Assembly (NCBI GenBank): GCA_963575745.1 | Contig: CAUYUJ010014204.1 | Coordinates: 157,959 to 221,958, forward strand | Direction of reading: 5' to 3' | Source of the DNA: Prorocentrum cordatum | Lineage: Eukaryota; Sar; Dinophyceae; Prorocentrales; Prorocentraceae | Length of the DNA stretch: 64,000 nt | Shown here: positions 10,287-22,483 of the stretch, in pieces | How positions within the stretch are numbered: position 1 is the stretch's first letter | Layout: each line of letters opens with the position of its first letter | Made by a program: the position numbers and the translations under genes | The notes under the pieces: model-generated | Seen by the model: only the letters and a program-made list of their open reading frames with translations | Databases searched by the model: none | Told to the model about the DNA's origin: nothing

Positions 10287-13200
10287 CTACGTGTCCAGGA
10301 CTCCGTTTTTCACCGTGAGGGGAGGGGTGGATTCTCGGCGGCGGTGCTCGGGGTACCCGTCTTCATTGATGTTCGACTCGGATCGGAAGGGCTTCGGGTA
10401 CCGTTTGGTGCAGAGGCCGTCCTTCATACACGAACGCAGCGGGTTGAGGGCACCGCACGGCCCGTGGATCATGTGACGTTCTACTAATTCGTAAAGGCCC
10501 GGTTGCGTCGACGGGTCAGGGATTTCGGCGGACACCAGGTGATTCACGTCAGTTGCCGTCTTTGGCTTATCGTTCTCGGCCAGGATCAGAAGGAGATGAA
10601 CGTGCGGGAGGCCGCGCTTCTGGAACTCCACTACGCACGTGTACGCCACCGCTTCTCCGAGAACGCGCGTGCGCGTGAGTTCGTGGAGTAAGCGTTTGAG
10701 CTTGCAGTGAAAGACCCGGGCCACGATGTCTGGCCTGTTCGCCGCCGTCTCACCAGGGCGTAAGTTGGCGTGTATCTCGGGCCAGTTTGGATTGGCAGTC
10801 ATTGCAATGAACAGGTCTGGGCGTCCATTTGCGGCCACCAGAGCCATCGCGTCTAAGTGCAACTGGTGCAGCGCGCGCGGTGACCCGCCGAAGGACGCAG
10901 GGAGCACGACTGGCGCACCGACCGTGGCGCGAGGCATGGAGTTGGGATGCACTGGAGGGGGAGGCGGCGGCGGGAGGGCTGCGGGCTCCTGTGCGGCGTC
11001 TGCGGCGTGCAGGTGGCCCAGGAGGCCACGGAGGGTTTCGACGCGCAGTTTGTCCTGATTCTTGATGACCCATTGCAGACGCTGGCTTTCTACTTTGGCG
11101 TAGGCGTCCACTACGTACTGTCGGAACAGTCGACCAGCGCAGTGTGGGAGTTCCACGGTGGGGGAATCCGCAGGCTCGCGCTGCATGGTGCGGTAGGCGT
11201 AGAACTCCCGCAGGTGAAGCTTGCGCGTTGTCTTTGCGCCCACGGCGTCCGCGTGCAATGCGGTGGAGTAACCGACAGTGCCAGCGACGTGGATGAGAGG
11301 GTACGTAAGCGGGTCCACGTGCTCGGACAAAAAGGACAACTCGTGGGTTGCGCCGGAGCCGTCTGCGCGACGTGTAAACACAGAGACGTAGTGGGGGGGC
11401 AGGGGCCCCTCGCCGACAACGGCGCAGGCCACCTCGGCCGCGGACGGGGCGCCGCATCGTCGCGGGTCCTTTTCCACACCCCCCGCGAAACGGAGCACGT
11501 GTTCGGGTGCAGATGCGCCATTGGCGGCCCTAGATGCTTCGACGACGTCGCGCGCGTGTCGGAAGTGCGACGGGTACGGGTTGGCGGAAGTGTGCACGAG
11601 CATTCTGAGCAGGAGGTCGAGGACGTCTCGTTGCAGGTCGGGGAACGACTCGGCTCGGGCTGTCGTCGCTTCTGCGGGGTCGTAAATGTAGAGTTGGGAG
11701 TACTTCGGACTGCGACTCGCTACTGGGTACAGCGTGCCAGCGGACCTGAAGGCGCGGCCGTGGAGTGCGAACGCCGGCGGACCTCTGCCAGGAGACCTCC
11801 GTGGGGGTCTTCCGTGCGGCGACAGTGTTCTCGCTGTTGAAGGATGCGAATCCAAGGGCGCAGTTGCACGACCGAATGCGCTGCATGAAGTGGTCGTGGG
11901 AAGGGCCCGGGCGAAGGAGCTGAGCCATTTCGGCCGGAGTGGGAGGCAGTAAGGGGGATGCCAGCCAGGGCCCCGTACCTGCAGCACGCGCCGAAGTCCT
12001 TTTCTACGTGCTGCCGGGCAACGCGCGCGTTCGGCGAAGAAGCGCAGTGCCCCGCACGTGGCGCAGGCCCCTTGAAAGTGGCCGGTCGGAGAGAGCGACG
12101 CTTTCGGAACGCGGTTGCTGCACCATTCGTCTGTCGACCACCAGCCGGCGCGGTGGCCGGTGCGTGCGCCGAGAGAAGTCCCAGGCACGGGTTCTGCGAA
12201 CCAGTTCCGATGCGCTGCGCAGGCGGGCGGACAGCTGGACGAGTTCGGAAGTGCTACGTGGGTCGACTTGAGTTGACACCACGGCGCGGAACATTTCGGC
12301 GAGCCACGTGCTCGGAGGTACATGCGGGCGGCTGCCGCCACCTGCTTGCGGAGTGCTTGCAACGGATCGCTACGTGGACGGGCGTGTGGGACACCAGAAG
12401 ACCCCGACGTCGGAGGGGGATGGGGCCCGGCGGCGGCGGTGGCTACCGCGGCATGTCGGACGTGGTCGGGGCAGTATCCAGTGGCGTACATTGCTTTCGT
12501 CAACTTTCTGTCGCACAGTGGGAAGGAACATGTGGGTTTAAAGCAACGTTCGCACATGCCGCTGTTGCGCGGCACTGCGCGTCGCACGCCATGGCGGGCG
12601 GGGGCGCGGCAGCCGGCCTTTCCGGGCCCCTGGCAAGGGGGCCCCGCGAGGCAACAGTGCCTACTTTCCACCGCGGTGCCGAGAGGGCCCACGCGAAAAG
12701 CGCACCCAATGGCGCGATTGCTACATGGCTTCCCTTTCCGAATGCACGCGATGCAGAGGCCGTCGGACGACTTCCGTTGAGCTACGCCGTTGCACCCAGA
12801 CGAGCTACAAGGGCGTTCGGCTTGCTCGTAGGATCGTTTGGAGAGGGATGGTAGCGGTTGTGGTGTGGACAGCCCACGCGTTCGACACAGGCCTGCTGAA
12901 CCAGGGGTGGGACGGCCGTCGCACCTACGCGCCGCGCATGGGAAACAGGACGAAGTGCAAAGACAACACAAAGTGTCCTCTGGCGACTCGACTACGTTCG
13001 TACACGCGGGCGTGCGGCAGAAGTGGAGCAGGGCGGGCGGTTGGCAGACGAGGCAGCGCTGTCCGTGTTGTCGAGGGACGCGGAAGTTGCAGGTGGCCGT
13101 AGCGCAAGGAAAGACCCCGACGATGCACATGGGGCATTGCGCGCCCGTTCGAGATGTGCTTTCTTGCACCGCTGGCGCCCCGCACTTCGGAGCGCTACAT

Positions 13201-14036
13201 CGCGAGGGCGTAGATGCAAGCGCCGTCGAAGACTGGGCTGGAGCGGCTAGAGAAGGGCTGGCGGCTGGGCTGGCTCCGCCACAGTGAGCGCACAGATCTG
13301 GAGTTCTGGGCGCTCCTCGGCGCGAGAAGCTCACTGTGCACGGTCGACGTCCGGCTTGGCATGGGACGCAAGTGCTATGGGCTGCATCGCTCCGTTCCTC
13401 CTGGCAGCCAGGCGATGCGCAGGCGAATTGCCGACCAGGGTTATAGGGGCAATAATGGTTATTGTGATGGTTAACGCATTGCGGAAGCCGGCCTGATGCA
13501 TTTTTGACCTTTTGCCGGACGTGGGAAGGACACCCCAGCACCGCGAAGCGACAGGGCAGGGAGCCTTCAGAGCACGGAAAGCACGGGCCAGATGATTTGT
13601 CGGTTGCCAGAAGGCGGCAGCCGACGCGGGCGTTCCTTCGCAAGTTCCACTCACGCGTGGTATTGTGGCATGGGTCGGAATCGTGCGTCGCGCAGAAAGT
13701 AGGCGTGACATGTGTTTTTGGCCGTCGGAAGGGTGGAGCTACAGGAGCCTCGCACTGGGGGTGGGCACACCGTGCATCTGCCGAAAGGCACCACTTGCAA
13801 AATATTTGACGTTCTCGTTTGTTGGTGCCTTCGACTGGGATTTGAGCTTGGAGTCCACTGCAAATTGGATAGTTATGACACGTGTGTCGCGGCCGCTCAG
13901 TAACAGCTGGAGCCATGACCATGAATACGGAGGTGCAGGGAGCGGCGGCTCGATCCGCGATATGGATGGCAGCCTGCAGTGCCGTAAAAGTAAGCAGGAG
14001 AATACTGACTGGTGACTGCGGAGGCAGCAGCATCAT
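10287..14036 (-). pseudogene. Helitron Rep N-terminal fragment (Cys-rich region plus HUH domain)
   Basis: An open frame of 1249 residues. Roughly the first 600 residues hold many CxxC/CxxxC units, probably zinc-binding modules of unknown role. The second half matches the helitron-like N-terminal domain: LYPVASRSPKYSQLYIYDP, then an IAMTANPNWPE segment, then LPHVHLLLIL with the metal-binding HVH at about residues 1145-1147, then NPLRSCMKDGLCTKRYPKPF. The frame ends at a TAG in the conserved 'NGVLD..RWV.PYNP' junction, where two bases appear to be missing; the protein continues in another frame. In an intact element this domain nicks DNA through a Tyr nucleophile during rolling-circle transposition. 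Confidence 0.85.
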
Positions 14037-14284
14037 GTCTTCAGCCGATATGGGGTACGGGGTCGGTGGAGCAGGACGCGGAAGTGCAACTCGGAGACCT
14101 TGTTGGAAGCTCCGGGAACAGCCTCGGCGCTGACCTGGGCCCCGTCATGGCTCCATGGATGGGCCAATGGTTGTGCACGGAAACGGAAAGAGCGCTGAAG
14201 GAACTTGCCCGAGACGGCTCATGGCACCCTTCGCTCTTGGGAGCGTAAATGTTAAGGGCTGGTTACGTCACTGCTCCCCGTCCT
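14037..14284. other. No supported gene upstream of the Helitron frame
   Basis: No domain, repeat or spliced-leader copy is visible. A Helitron 5' TC end would be expected somewhere here but cannot be placed. Confidence 0.4.
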
Positions 14285-14345
14285 CCTCTCCTCCTCGTCC
14301 TCCTCCTCCTCCTCCTCCTCCTCCTCCTCCTCATCATCATCAGCC
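14285..14345. repeat. (CTC)n microsatellite
   Basis: CTC/CCT repeat with a TCATCATCA tail, followed by a pyrimidine-rich stretch to about 14,480. Confidence 0.9.
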
Positions 14346-14539
14346 TCCTCCATGTCCTCCCCGCTCTCTTCAATATGCCGCTCCTTCTCTTCCTACACCT
14401 CGTTCTCGTCCTTCCTCACCTCTAGTCACTCCCCAGTCCTCCTCATCCTTCGCTTCCCCTTCCATCCTTGTCATCAGCATCCCTCGCCACCATTACTTAC
14501 GCCTCCTCCTCATCATAATGTATGGTGTGGCTCTCGCGT

Positions 14540-15860
14540 GGCCATCATTGGGCTGTCTTGGGGCCTCGCGTGACCCTCTCGGGGTCAGTTTTTGGAGGCA
14601 TACTGGAAGTCTCTGGGGCGTATTGGGAGGAGTTGTTGGGCCTCTTGGGAGCCTCCGGGGAGCCTTTTGGGGGGCGCTTGGGTGGCCTCGGGGGGTTTCT
14701 TGCGGCCTCGTGGGGTCCTCTTGGGGTCCGCTGGGCTCGCTTAGGCAATCTTGAGGCCATGTCGGGGCCCTCCTGGGGCCGTCTTGGGCGACTCCTGCGC
14801 CGTCATGGGGCGCTCTTGGGCCGTTTTGGGACGCCTTTGGGGGCGTCTTGGGCCGTCCGGGGCCCGGCTTAAGGGTTTCTTGGGCCGTCCTGGGGCTCTC
14901 TTGGGGGCCTCTTGGGCCGTCTTGGAGCGTCGGAAAGCAAAAAAAGCAAGAACGCGAAAAACATCGAAAGAACCAATGACAAATCAGCGTTTGTGGCCTC
15001 TTGGGGTTTTCTTGGGAGGCCTCTTGGAGGCCGCTTGGGGCGTGTTGAAGGCCTGTGGGCTCGTCTGGAGGCCATGCTGGCGCGTGTTGGAGGCTCGCTG
15101 GCCTTTTAGGCAGTCGTCAGGCCATGTCGGGGCCCTCCTGGGGCTGTCTTGAGCGGCTCCTGGGTTGTCTTGGGGCTCACTTGGGCCATCTTGGGACGCC
15201 TTTGGGGGCCTCTTGGGCTGTCTTGGGGCCGGTTCAGGGGCCTCTTGGGCCGTCCTGGGGCTGTCTTGGGTGCCTCTTGGGCCGTCTGGGAGCGTCGGAA
15301 AACAGAAAAAGCGAGAAAGCAAAAAACATCGTAATAACCGATGAACAATCACGTTTGTGGCCTCTTGGGGCTCCTTGGGAGGCCTCTTGGAGGCCGCTTG
15401 GGGCGTGTTGGTGGCTTCTGGCCTCGTCTGGAGGCCATGCTGGCGCGTGTTGGGGGTCCGCTGGGCTCGCTCAGGCAGTCTTCAGGCCATGGCGGGGCCC
15501 TCCTGGAGCTGTCTTGGGCGGCTCCTGGGCCGTCCTGGGGGCCTTTTGGGCCGTCTCGGGACGCCTTTGGGGGCTTCTTGGGCCGTCTTGGGGCCGGCTT
15601 AGGGGCCTCTTGGGCCGTCCTGGGGCTCTCTTGGGGGCCTCGTGGGCCGTCTTGGAGCGTCGGAAAGCAGGAAAACCGAGAAGACAAAAAAACATTGAAA
15701 AAAAACACTGAAAAACAAACAACGTTGTTTGCCTCTTGGGGTTCTCTTGGAAGGCGTCTTGGAGGCCGCTTGGGGCGTCTTGGTGGCCGCTGGGCTCGTC
15801 TGGAAGCCATGCTGGCGCGTGTTGGAGCGCTCGCGGGCTGTCTTGGCTGGGCTGGAGCCC
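14540..15860. repeat. CTTGGG-type minisatellite with a 363-372 bp higher-order repeat
   Basis: Units such as GGCCTCTTGGG and CCGTCTTGGGG repeat at 11-12 bp. A larger unit contains an A-rich patch (ggaaagcaaaaaaagc type) and CCATGCTGGCGCGTGTTGG. The latter occurs at 15,072, 15,435 and 15,807, giving spacings of 363 and 372 bp. The long frames here have no gene-like composition. Confidence 0.85.
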
Positions 15861-15970
15861 GCCCTGGCGGTCTCTGGAGCCGAACGGGAACCCTTCCGAT
15901 CGGCCCCGGGGGCCCTGCACCCCCATGCGCCCCCGAGGTCCTTGGGCTCGGCCAGGGGACCTCGTCCCCC

Positions 15971-16004
<34 letters not shown>

Positions 16005-16130
16005 TGTGTATACACACCTATAAGCAGATATACGTGTGTAAATATACACACACATAGTGTACACATTCACACGCACACATATATATATATATAGATATAT
16101 ATATATACACACATGCATACAAATATATAA
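15971..16130. repeat. (TA)n / (CA)n compound microsatellite
   Basis: Two TA runs flank ATACACACAC-type sequence. Confidence 0.95.
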
Positions 16131-16963
16131 CAAACCTGCCGTGGCGCTTTGCGCCATGCGCCTTTTTTTCCGGACCCTCCCCAGCAAAACACAAGATAAG
16201 ATGAAGCCGGGATCGGGGCAAAATTTGACCGGGATAAAAATCATGCTCGGTTTTTCAAATCACCGGGGGCGCCGCCGAACGGGCCTGCCACGCCTTGGGC
16301 GCCATCGGCTTCGCGAGGGAAGAAAAGCGCCCCGGCGCGGATGAAGCCACGGCGCGTATTTGGCCACGCGCACGACCGAGGGAATTCAGCGCCAAGCGCC
16401 TTTCACTCCAGAAGGCCCGACGTCAACAAAACAAACTTGAAGCCCAAAGGGGGCCCCAAGGAGGCGGACCGCCAAAACAATCACGCAACCAACGCAACGA
16501 AAAAACACGAAAATGTCAAACATCGCGTTACTCAGTGACCTCTTCGGCCAAGCAACACCGCGATAATGCCCAAGACGGCATTGGAAAAAAGTCACGCGCG
16601 CGGCCAGGCGACTTCCCCGCGCCGCCCCAAGGTTCCCGAAACGCGCCGAAATAACCGTAGAGAACACCCCGGAAAGTCTTTGGAAAATCCCCGCGCCATG
16701 CAAGATCCGCCACCGAACAATCTCGCGGACACCTAGCGCGCGCGCGGGCGTCCACCATGGATGCCCAACTCCAGTTTCCGAGACAATCGCGCGCAACCGC
16801 CTGGGGGCCTCGGCAACCTCGCAATTGGCCCAGGGGCCCGCGGGCCCCAGGGAATCGAATACCGAGTTCGCAACTCCGGAAGCATAGGGCGCGGCGCCAG
16901 CCAGTCGCTCGTCTCTGGCTGACAGTAGGACGCCTGGAGACCCGGTAAAACCTAAGGAACCGC

Positions 16964-17172
16964 TTTTCAGAGATTCGCAGAACCAGAAACCGGGGCGCGC
17001 CAAATCCTCGCGTCCGAACTTCTCTGAGAATCTCTGAATATCTCTGAACTAGCCATCCCGCGTGAAACATTCCCATAGACCCAAAACCTCGGAGCTGGCC
17101 AAAACTCTCTGAGAGTTTTTCGGCCCGCGAAATTTGGCGCGCCCGGATTTCTGGTTCCGAGATCCTCTGAAA
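16964..17172. repeat. Imperfect inverted repeat with ATTTGGCGCGCC arms
   Basis: The left arm (about 16,967-17,007) holds AGAACCAGAAACCGG and GGCGCGCCAAAT. The right arm (17,131-17,171) holds the complement ATTTGGCGCGCC and TTTCTGGTTCC. Arms of about 40 bp with a spacer of about 120 bp could be a hairpin-type miniature transposon. Confidence 0.6.
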
Positions 17173-17235
17173 TCGCGCTGCGGCGGCGCCCAGCAGGTCC
17201 TCGCGCGCCCAGGGTGGGGGCCGTGGACATCGCGG

Positions 17236-17634
17236 GCCGCGATGGTCCCGACCGCGAGGTCCTTCCTCCTGCCCCTCGACGAGTCCACGCTCATGGACAC
17301 GCTCTCTGCGCTGAGCGTGGACCGCGCCATCCGCCGGCACTTCTGCGCGACGACAGCCAACTGGCCGCCGACGGACAAGGCGATTTTCTCCGAGCTGCGC
17401 GTGCCACCGAAAACGTACAATAGCCCCGGGCTCGGGGAGAAACATTTTCGAAGCATTTTCAGGCCGCCAGCGTCGTGGCTGCCGACCCGCCGTGCGCCGA
17501 CCGAGAGACTAGCTGGGTCCACGACGTCCACGGCGGCGGGCGGGCGCCCAAGAGAGCTGTCGCCACGGTGCGCGCGGCGGGGCGCCCGCCCAACTGCAAC
17601 CGCAAATGCGGCCTCCATGGCGCCACAGGCGTAA
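17236..17634 (+). CDS. Possible coding fragment, unknown
   Basis: From an ATG near 17,242 the frame reads VPTARSFLLPLDESTLMDTL and then SALSVDRAIRRHFCATTANW up to a PPKTYN segment. Third positions are almost always G or C, unlike the neighbouring frames. After about 17,420 the composition becomes Arg/Ala-rich and less convincing. There is no spliced-leader copy or clear stop context. It could be one exon or a captured gene piece. No family recognised. Confidence 0.3.
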   Translation, partial: AAMVPTARSFLLPLDESTLMDTLSALSVDRAIRRHFCATTANWPPTDKAIFSELRVPPKTYNSPGLGEKHFRSIFRPPASWLPTRRAPTERLAGSTTSTAAGGRPRELSPRCARRGARPTATANAASMAPQA

Positions 17635-17639
17635 TATGT

Positions 17640-18350
17640 GTGACGCATTCTCGGGCCCCCCAGCAGCGCATTGGCCAGCGCCCAAGTCCCTGAAACGCAA
17701 ACCTACTGTGTCCCCCGTGCAAGCCGCGCGCCCGCTCACAATGCTCGTGCACACCAGATTTTCTGCCCGCCCTCAACAGTTTAATTGAGCGCCCATGTGT
17801 TACTTGGGCTTCTCAAGCCCTCGAACACTCTTTGGGAACTTCTGCGAATGCGCGCGCTACGCTCCACAACTCGGCGTTCTATTTTTCTCTGGACCTCTCC
17901 CAGAATCTCTGGTTCCGATTTGTCCCGATCTTCCGCTCAGCTGACAAGATCATCGCTTGCTTCATCAAGGGGGGCCTCGAGGCCTGGACGGGCGACCGGC
18001 TCATTCTTCCGATAACCCTGGTGCCTGCTGACACCGCGTTCGCCCGATGCGCTTGCACGTTTGTGCGCAGGAGTGGGGAAGGAATGATGATTGCCTCACG
18101 CGCGAGGGTCCTTTGAGGAAATAAGGAGCGTTCCCATGGCACGCCGAAGAAGCCGCAGTAGCTCCGGACAAATCGATTTCTGGCCGTTTCCTGAATGTCT
18201 GGAGGGCTTCAGGAAATCTTCGGTCGTCGAACTTCGAATCTAGATCCATTGCCTGTCTCTCTCGATCCAGGAACTTAAACCTCGAGCCTCAAGCGTGGAA
18301 CCAAGATCGTCGGGTCAGCTCGATGTACTTCGTGGGAGAACGCCGCCTGG
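17640..18350. other. No supported gene
   Basis: Short frames only. CTCTGGTTCCGA-type sequence near 17,900 echoes the inverted repeat at 17.0-17.2 kb. Confidence 0.4.
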
Positions 18351-18354
18351 GCGA

Positions 18355-18900
18355 TTTTGGAATTCTTTTGGGCCGTCCTGGGGCCCTCTTGGGCCGTCCC
18401 GGGGCCTTCTTGGGCCGTCTTGGGGAGCTGGGGCCCTCCAGAGGTCTTCTGAAGCCATCTGGGGTCCTCTTGGGGGCCTCCAGTGGCCTTCTTGGGGGTC
18501 TCCCATGACTTTCGTGGGTTTCTCTTGGGAGCCTTCTGGGGGCATTTTGGGCTTGTGGGCAATCTCGGAGCTCTCTGGGGCAGTCTTGGGGCCCTCCTGG
18601 GCCGTTTTCAAACCCTCTGGGGGGCCTCTTGGGCCGTCTTCGGGCGATATCGGGGTCCCATCGGGCCGTCTTGCACGCTGCGAAGACCCAGAAAGCGGCG
18701 GGTATGCCCCCCCCCAAAAAACATGTTCCTGAAGGAATGGAACGATGTTTACTTCTTCGGGCCTCTCGTAACGGCCTCTTTGGGCGTCTTGGGGCCTATT
18801 GGGCCGTCTTCAGACCATCGAGGTTCCTCTTGGAGCGCTCTTGTGTTGTCTTGGGTCTCTCTTGCGCCTCTCCGATGATCCCTCTGATCGCCTTGAGTCT
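18355..18900. repeat. CTTGGG-type minisatellite fragment
   Basis: Same degenerate 11-12 bp family as at 14.5-15.9 kb, with a CCCCCCCCCAAAAAA tract near 18,710. Confidence 0.75.
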
Positions 18901-19128
18901 GCTCGCCAGGCCCGGCAAGGCGCCCTGGGAGGCCTACAAAGGCCAGCGGACTGTTTCCAAGGGCGTCCAGGGGGCCGCCGAGACGTCCGAAAGGGCGTCT
19001 GGAGCGTCCCTGAAGGGGGGGTCTGGTTTAGGTAGGGTGGTGGATGTGGTGGTGGTGGTGGTGTGTGTGGGGGGGGTCCGGGTAATAGCAATACAGGAAT
19101 CGGAATGTGTATATATGCGTGTACATCT

Positions 19129-19625
19129 AATATATATATATATATATAATATAAATATATATATATATATATATAAATATAAATGTACACACACGTACAT
19201 ACATACATGCATGCACACATACATACATACATACATACATACATACATACATACATGCATGCATGCATGCATACATACATACATGCATGCATGCATACAT
19301 GCATGCATGCATGCATACATACATACATACACATGCATGCATGCATGCGTGCACCGATATATACATATATGTATACACATATATGTGTGTGCAACTATAT
19401 GCATATACATGTACATATAAATGCGTGTATGTATGCATGCATGTATGTATGTGTGCATGTATGTATGCACGTATGTATGTATGTATGTTTATGTGTATGT
19501 ATGTATGTATGTATGTATGTATGTATGTATGTATGCATGCATGTATGTATGCATGCATGTGCGTAGGTACGTATGTGTTTGTGTATGCATATATATATAT
19601 ATATGTGTATATATATACATAGGAA
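19129..19625. repeat. Long (TA)n/(ACAT)n/(GCAT)n/(GTAT)n microsatellite
   Basis: About 500 bp of TA, ACATACAT, GCATGCAT and GTATGTAT units. It changes from ACAT to GTAT sense near 19,380, so the two halves are roughly inverted copies. Confidence 0.95.
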
Positions 19626-19689
19626 CCAGGAAACCAACAAGGATGGGCCACACACACACACGCACGATAGAATCTGGAAGGCCCTGGGG

Positions 19690-22100
19690 GTCCCCGAGGC
19701 TCTCCTGGGCCGTCCCCGGGGGCCCCAAAACGGACCAAGAAGGCTCCAACAGGCGCCGAAGACGGTCCACGAAGGCTCCAACAGGCGCCGAAGACGGACC
19801 AAGATGGCTCCAAGACGGCTCAAGAGGCCTTCAAGACGTCCCACGAGGCCTCCAAAAACACTCCCGAAAAGCGCTCCAAGAAGCAAACATCGTCAAATTC
19901 GTACACGACAGCTAAACCTTTAGCATCTACGACTTCTCGGCCATCACGGCGTGGAAGGCGGTCCAAGAGGCCTCCAAGCCCGTCCCAAAACGGCCCCAGA
20001 GGCTCCCAAGAGGCCCTCAAGACGGCCTAGGAGTTTCCCAAGACGGCCCAAGAGGCGCCCAAGACGACCCAAGAGAGCCCCAAGACGGCGCGAAGAGGGC
20101 CCGAGAAGGGGAGCCCGAACCGAAAATTCGACTCTTCCACCCCTAGCGGCCCCCAGGAGGCCCCAATAGGTTCCCAAAAGGCACCAAGAGGCCCCAAGAA
20201 GGCCCCTCAGAGGCCCCCAAGAGGCCCCCAAAACGCTCTAAAACGTCCCCAAGATGCCCAAAAGACGCCCCGAGAGGGCCCAAAACACCCCCAAGAGGCT
20301 CCGAACCTGCTTCAAAGAGACCCCCGAAAAGCTCCCAAGAGATCCCAACGAACATCCAACAGGCCTCATACCCGCAACCTCGGCACGGTGGCGGGATGGA
20401 CCGAAGACCATTCGATCCGCCGCCCCCTGTCGATTCATCGCAGGGGTGCCTGGCGTACTGAATCCTCTCGGTTTGGGTTTTGGTTCTTTTCCAAAAGAAA
20501 TCCCCCCGGGGCTTTGGCCCGTCCGGCCTCTCCCAATTGTTCGCTCAAGATGGCCCAAGATGGTCTCCAAGATGGCCACGCTGGCCCAAGATGGCTTCCA
20601 AGATGGTCCAAGATGGCCTTCAAGTCCGCCCAAAATGGTCCGAGACGGCTCCCATACGGCCCAAGAGAGTCCAAGACGGCCGAAGACGGCCCAAGAGGCC
20701 CCCCAGAGGGCTCCAAGACGGCCAGAGAGGCCTCCAAGAGGTCCTCCAGGAGGGCCCGAAGAGGCCAACATCATTGATTGTCCTTGGGTTTTTTGAAGGA
20801 TTTTCGCATTCGCTTCTTCTCGGCTTTCCGACGACTCAAGACTGCCCAAGAGGCCCCCAATATCGCCCCAACAGCGCCCAAGAGGCCTCCAAGATGGCCT
20901 CAGGACTGCCCAAGAGGCCCCCAAGACGGCCCCAAGAGGGCACAAAGACGACCCAAGAGGCCTCCAAGATGCCCAAGACGGCCTCTAAGACGGCCCTGGA
21001 GCACCCCAAGAGGGCCCCAAGTCGGCCCAGAGAGGCCCCCCAAACAGCTTCCGACGGCGTCAGACGGGCCAGGATGGCCGAAGTTGGCTCGAAGCTGGCC
21101 CAAGACGGCCCAAGAGGCCTCCAAGAGGGTCTACAGGAAGGCCAGACACGGCCAAAAACATTGGTTATCCTTAGGTTTTTGACAGATTTTTGCATGTGCC
21201 TATTTTCGGCCATCCGAAGGCCCGATACGGCCCTGGAGCCCCCAAAGATCGCCCAAGGATCGCCCAAGAATCCTCCAAGATGGCCCCAGAACGGCCCAAG
21301 AGGCCCCCAAGACAGCCCCAAGAGGCCCCCAAGACGGCCCAGGAGGCTTTTAAGACGCCCAAGATGGCCTCCAAGACGGCCCTGGAGCATTCCAAGAGGG
21401 CCCCAAGTCGGCCCAGAGGGATCCCCCAAACGGCTTCCGACGGCGTCGGACGGGCCAGGAGCCCACCAAGACGGCCGAAGATGGCCCTAAGATGACCCAA
21501 GACGGCCCACGAGGCCTCCAAGAGGGCCTCCAGAAAGGGCCGAAAAGGCTCAAATCAAGACGGCCGAAGAGGCCTCCAAGATGCTCAAGATGGCCTGCAA
21601 GACGGCACTAAAGCCCTCCAAGACGTCCTCCAAGAAGACCCGACAGGGTCAAACTGGCCTCCAGGCGGCCAAGATGACCTTCAAGATGCCCACGTATTCC
21701 CCGAAGGCTTTCCAAACCGATTCGGGGAACACATGGTCCGATAGTTTGGCAAGTCTGGCCTCAACGTGCGGCCACATAGGCGCTTCCACAAAGGCAGGGG
21801 GCGGCGGTGATTCGCCGTAGGCGTCTTCGATCCGCCGCCCCGTGTCGATTCATCGCAAGGGTGCCTGGCGTGCTGAATCCTCTCGGTTTGGGTTTTGGTT
21901 CTTTTTCCAAAAGAACTCCCCCCACGTTGGCCTAAGATGGCCTCCAAGGTGGTTCAAGATGGCCTCCAAGTCCGCCCAAGAGAGGAGGAGATGCCTCCAA
22001 GTCCGCCCAAGAAACCTCCAAGACGGCCCAAGACGGCCCAAGAGGCCTCCAAGACGGCCCTAGAGGCCTCCAAGAGTTCCTCCAGGAGGGCCCAGGCCAA
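19690..22100. repeat. CCCAAGA-type minisatellite with a 386-bp higher-order repeat
   Basis: Units such as GGCCCAAGAGGCCTCCAAG are the reverse complement of the 14.5-kb family. CGGCCCTGGAGCA recurs at 20,991 and 21,377, a 386-bp spacing. Unit boundaries contain short T-rich patches with a 'ggttatccttagg' type core. Confidence 0.85.
20409..20508. repeat. 100-bp direct repeat, copy 1 (second copy 21,827-21,925)
   Basis: Both copies start TTCGATCCGCCGCCCC, contain GTGCCTGGCGTRCTGAATCC, then CGGTTTGGGTTTTGG and a CCAAAAGAA end. They are 1418 bp apart and differ at a few bases, so part of the array was duplicated as a block. Confidence 0.85.
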
Positions 22101-22483
22101 AATCATTGAATCCCACCAGCCCTTTGGGCGTGAGTGGTTTAGGGAGCTCTCTCTGTCCTCAACCCCCCTTCTTCCCCTACCCCCTCCCCCTGGGCCTGGA
22201 GAGGGCGGGCCGCGGGTCGTCAGGGGAGTCTTTTTCGACGCCTGGGAGGGCCAAAAAACGACGACCCTCACTAGGATTCTGGCCCCGAGGGGGGGGAGGG
22301 AGTTTGGCGCCTGAACTCGTCGTTGAAGTAATATCCCGGCAAAGCAACCTAACAGCGATGTGTAGGAGCATATCTGGAAGCATTCCCCTTAAGATTCAGA
22401 TGAGAATCCAGTTGTAGAATTGTGCTTTCCTCGCAGTCGTAGTCGCATTCGCGATGACAGTCGCAGTGGCAACGGCAGTCACA

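Larger units (their letters stand above)
6292..14036 (-). mobile_element. Decayed Helitron (rolling-circle transposon)
   Basis: On the minus strand the fragments follow the canonical order of a Helitron Rep/helicase protein. These are a Cys-rich N-terminal region, the helitron-like Rep domain with an HVH (HUH) motif, the Tyr region, the 'GELYYLRLLL' linker, and a PIF1-type helicase with DEAP and GGDFRQIPP, ending in QLYVAISRG. The frame is broken by at least three frameshifts, an in-frame TGA, a degraded Walker A and a roughly 0.7-kb interruption. I could not identify the TC and CTRR termini, so the coordinates cover only coding remains. Confidence 0.9.

Noticed and set aside
19129-19625. CRISPR-like or structured array
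   Set aside because: Only simple 2-4 base repeats without spacers.
19795-19830. Leader-like AAGATGGCTCCAAGACGGCTCAAG in a minisatellite
   Set aside because: It arises from ordinary variation of the CCAAGANGGC repeat units, and no gene follows.
14540-22100. Frames of 100-336 residues rich in Gly/Leu/Trp/Ala or Pro/Lys/Arg
   Set aside because: Products of 11-12 bp minisatellite units; open on several frames and both strands at once.
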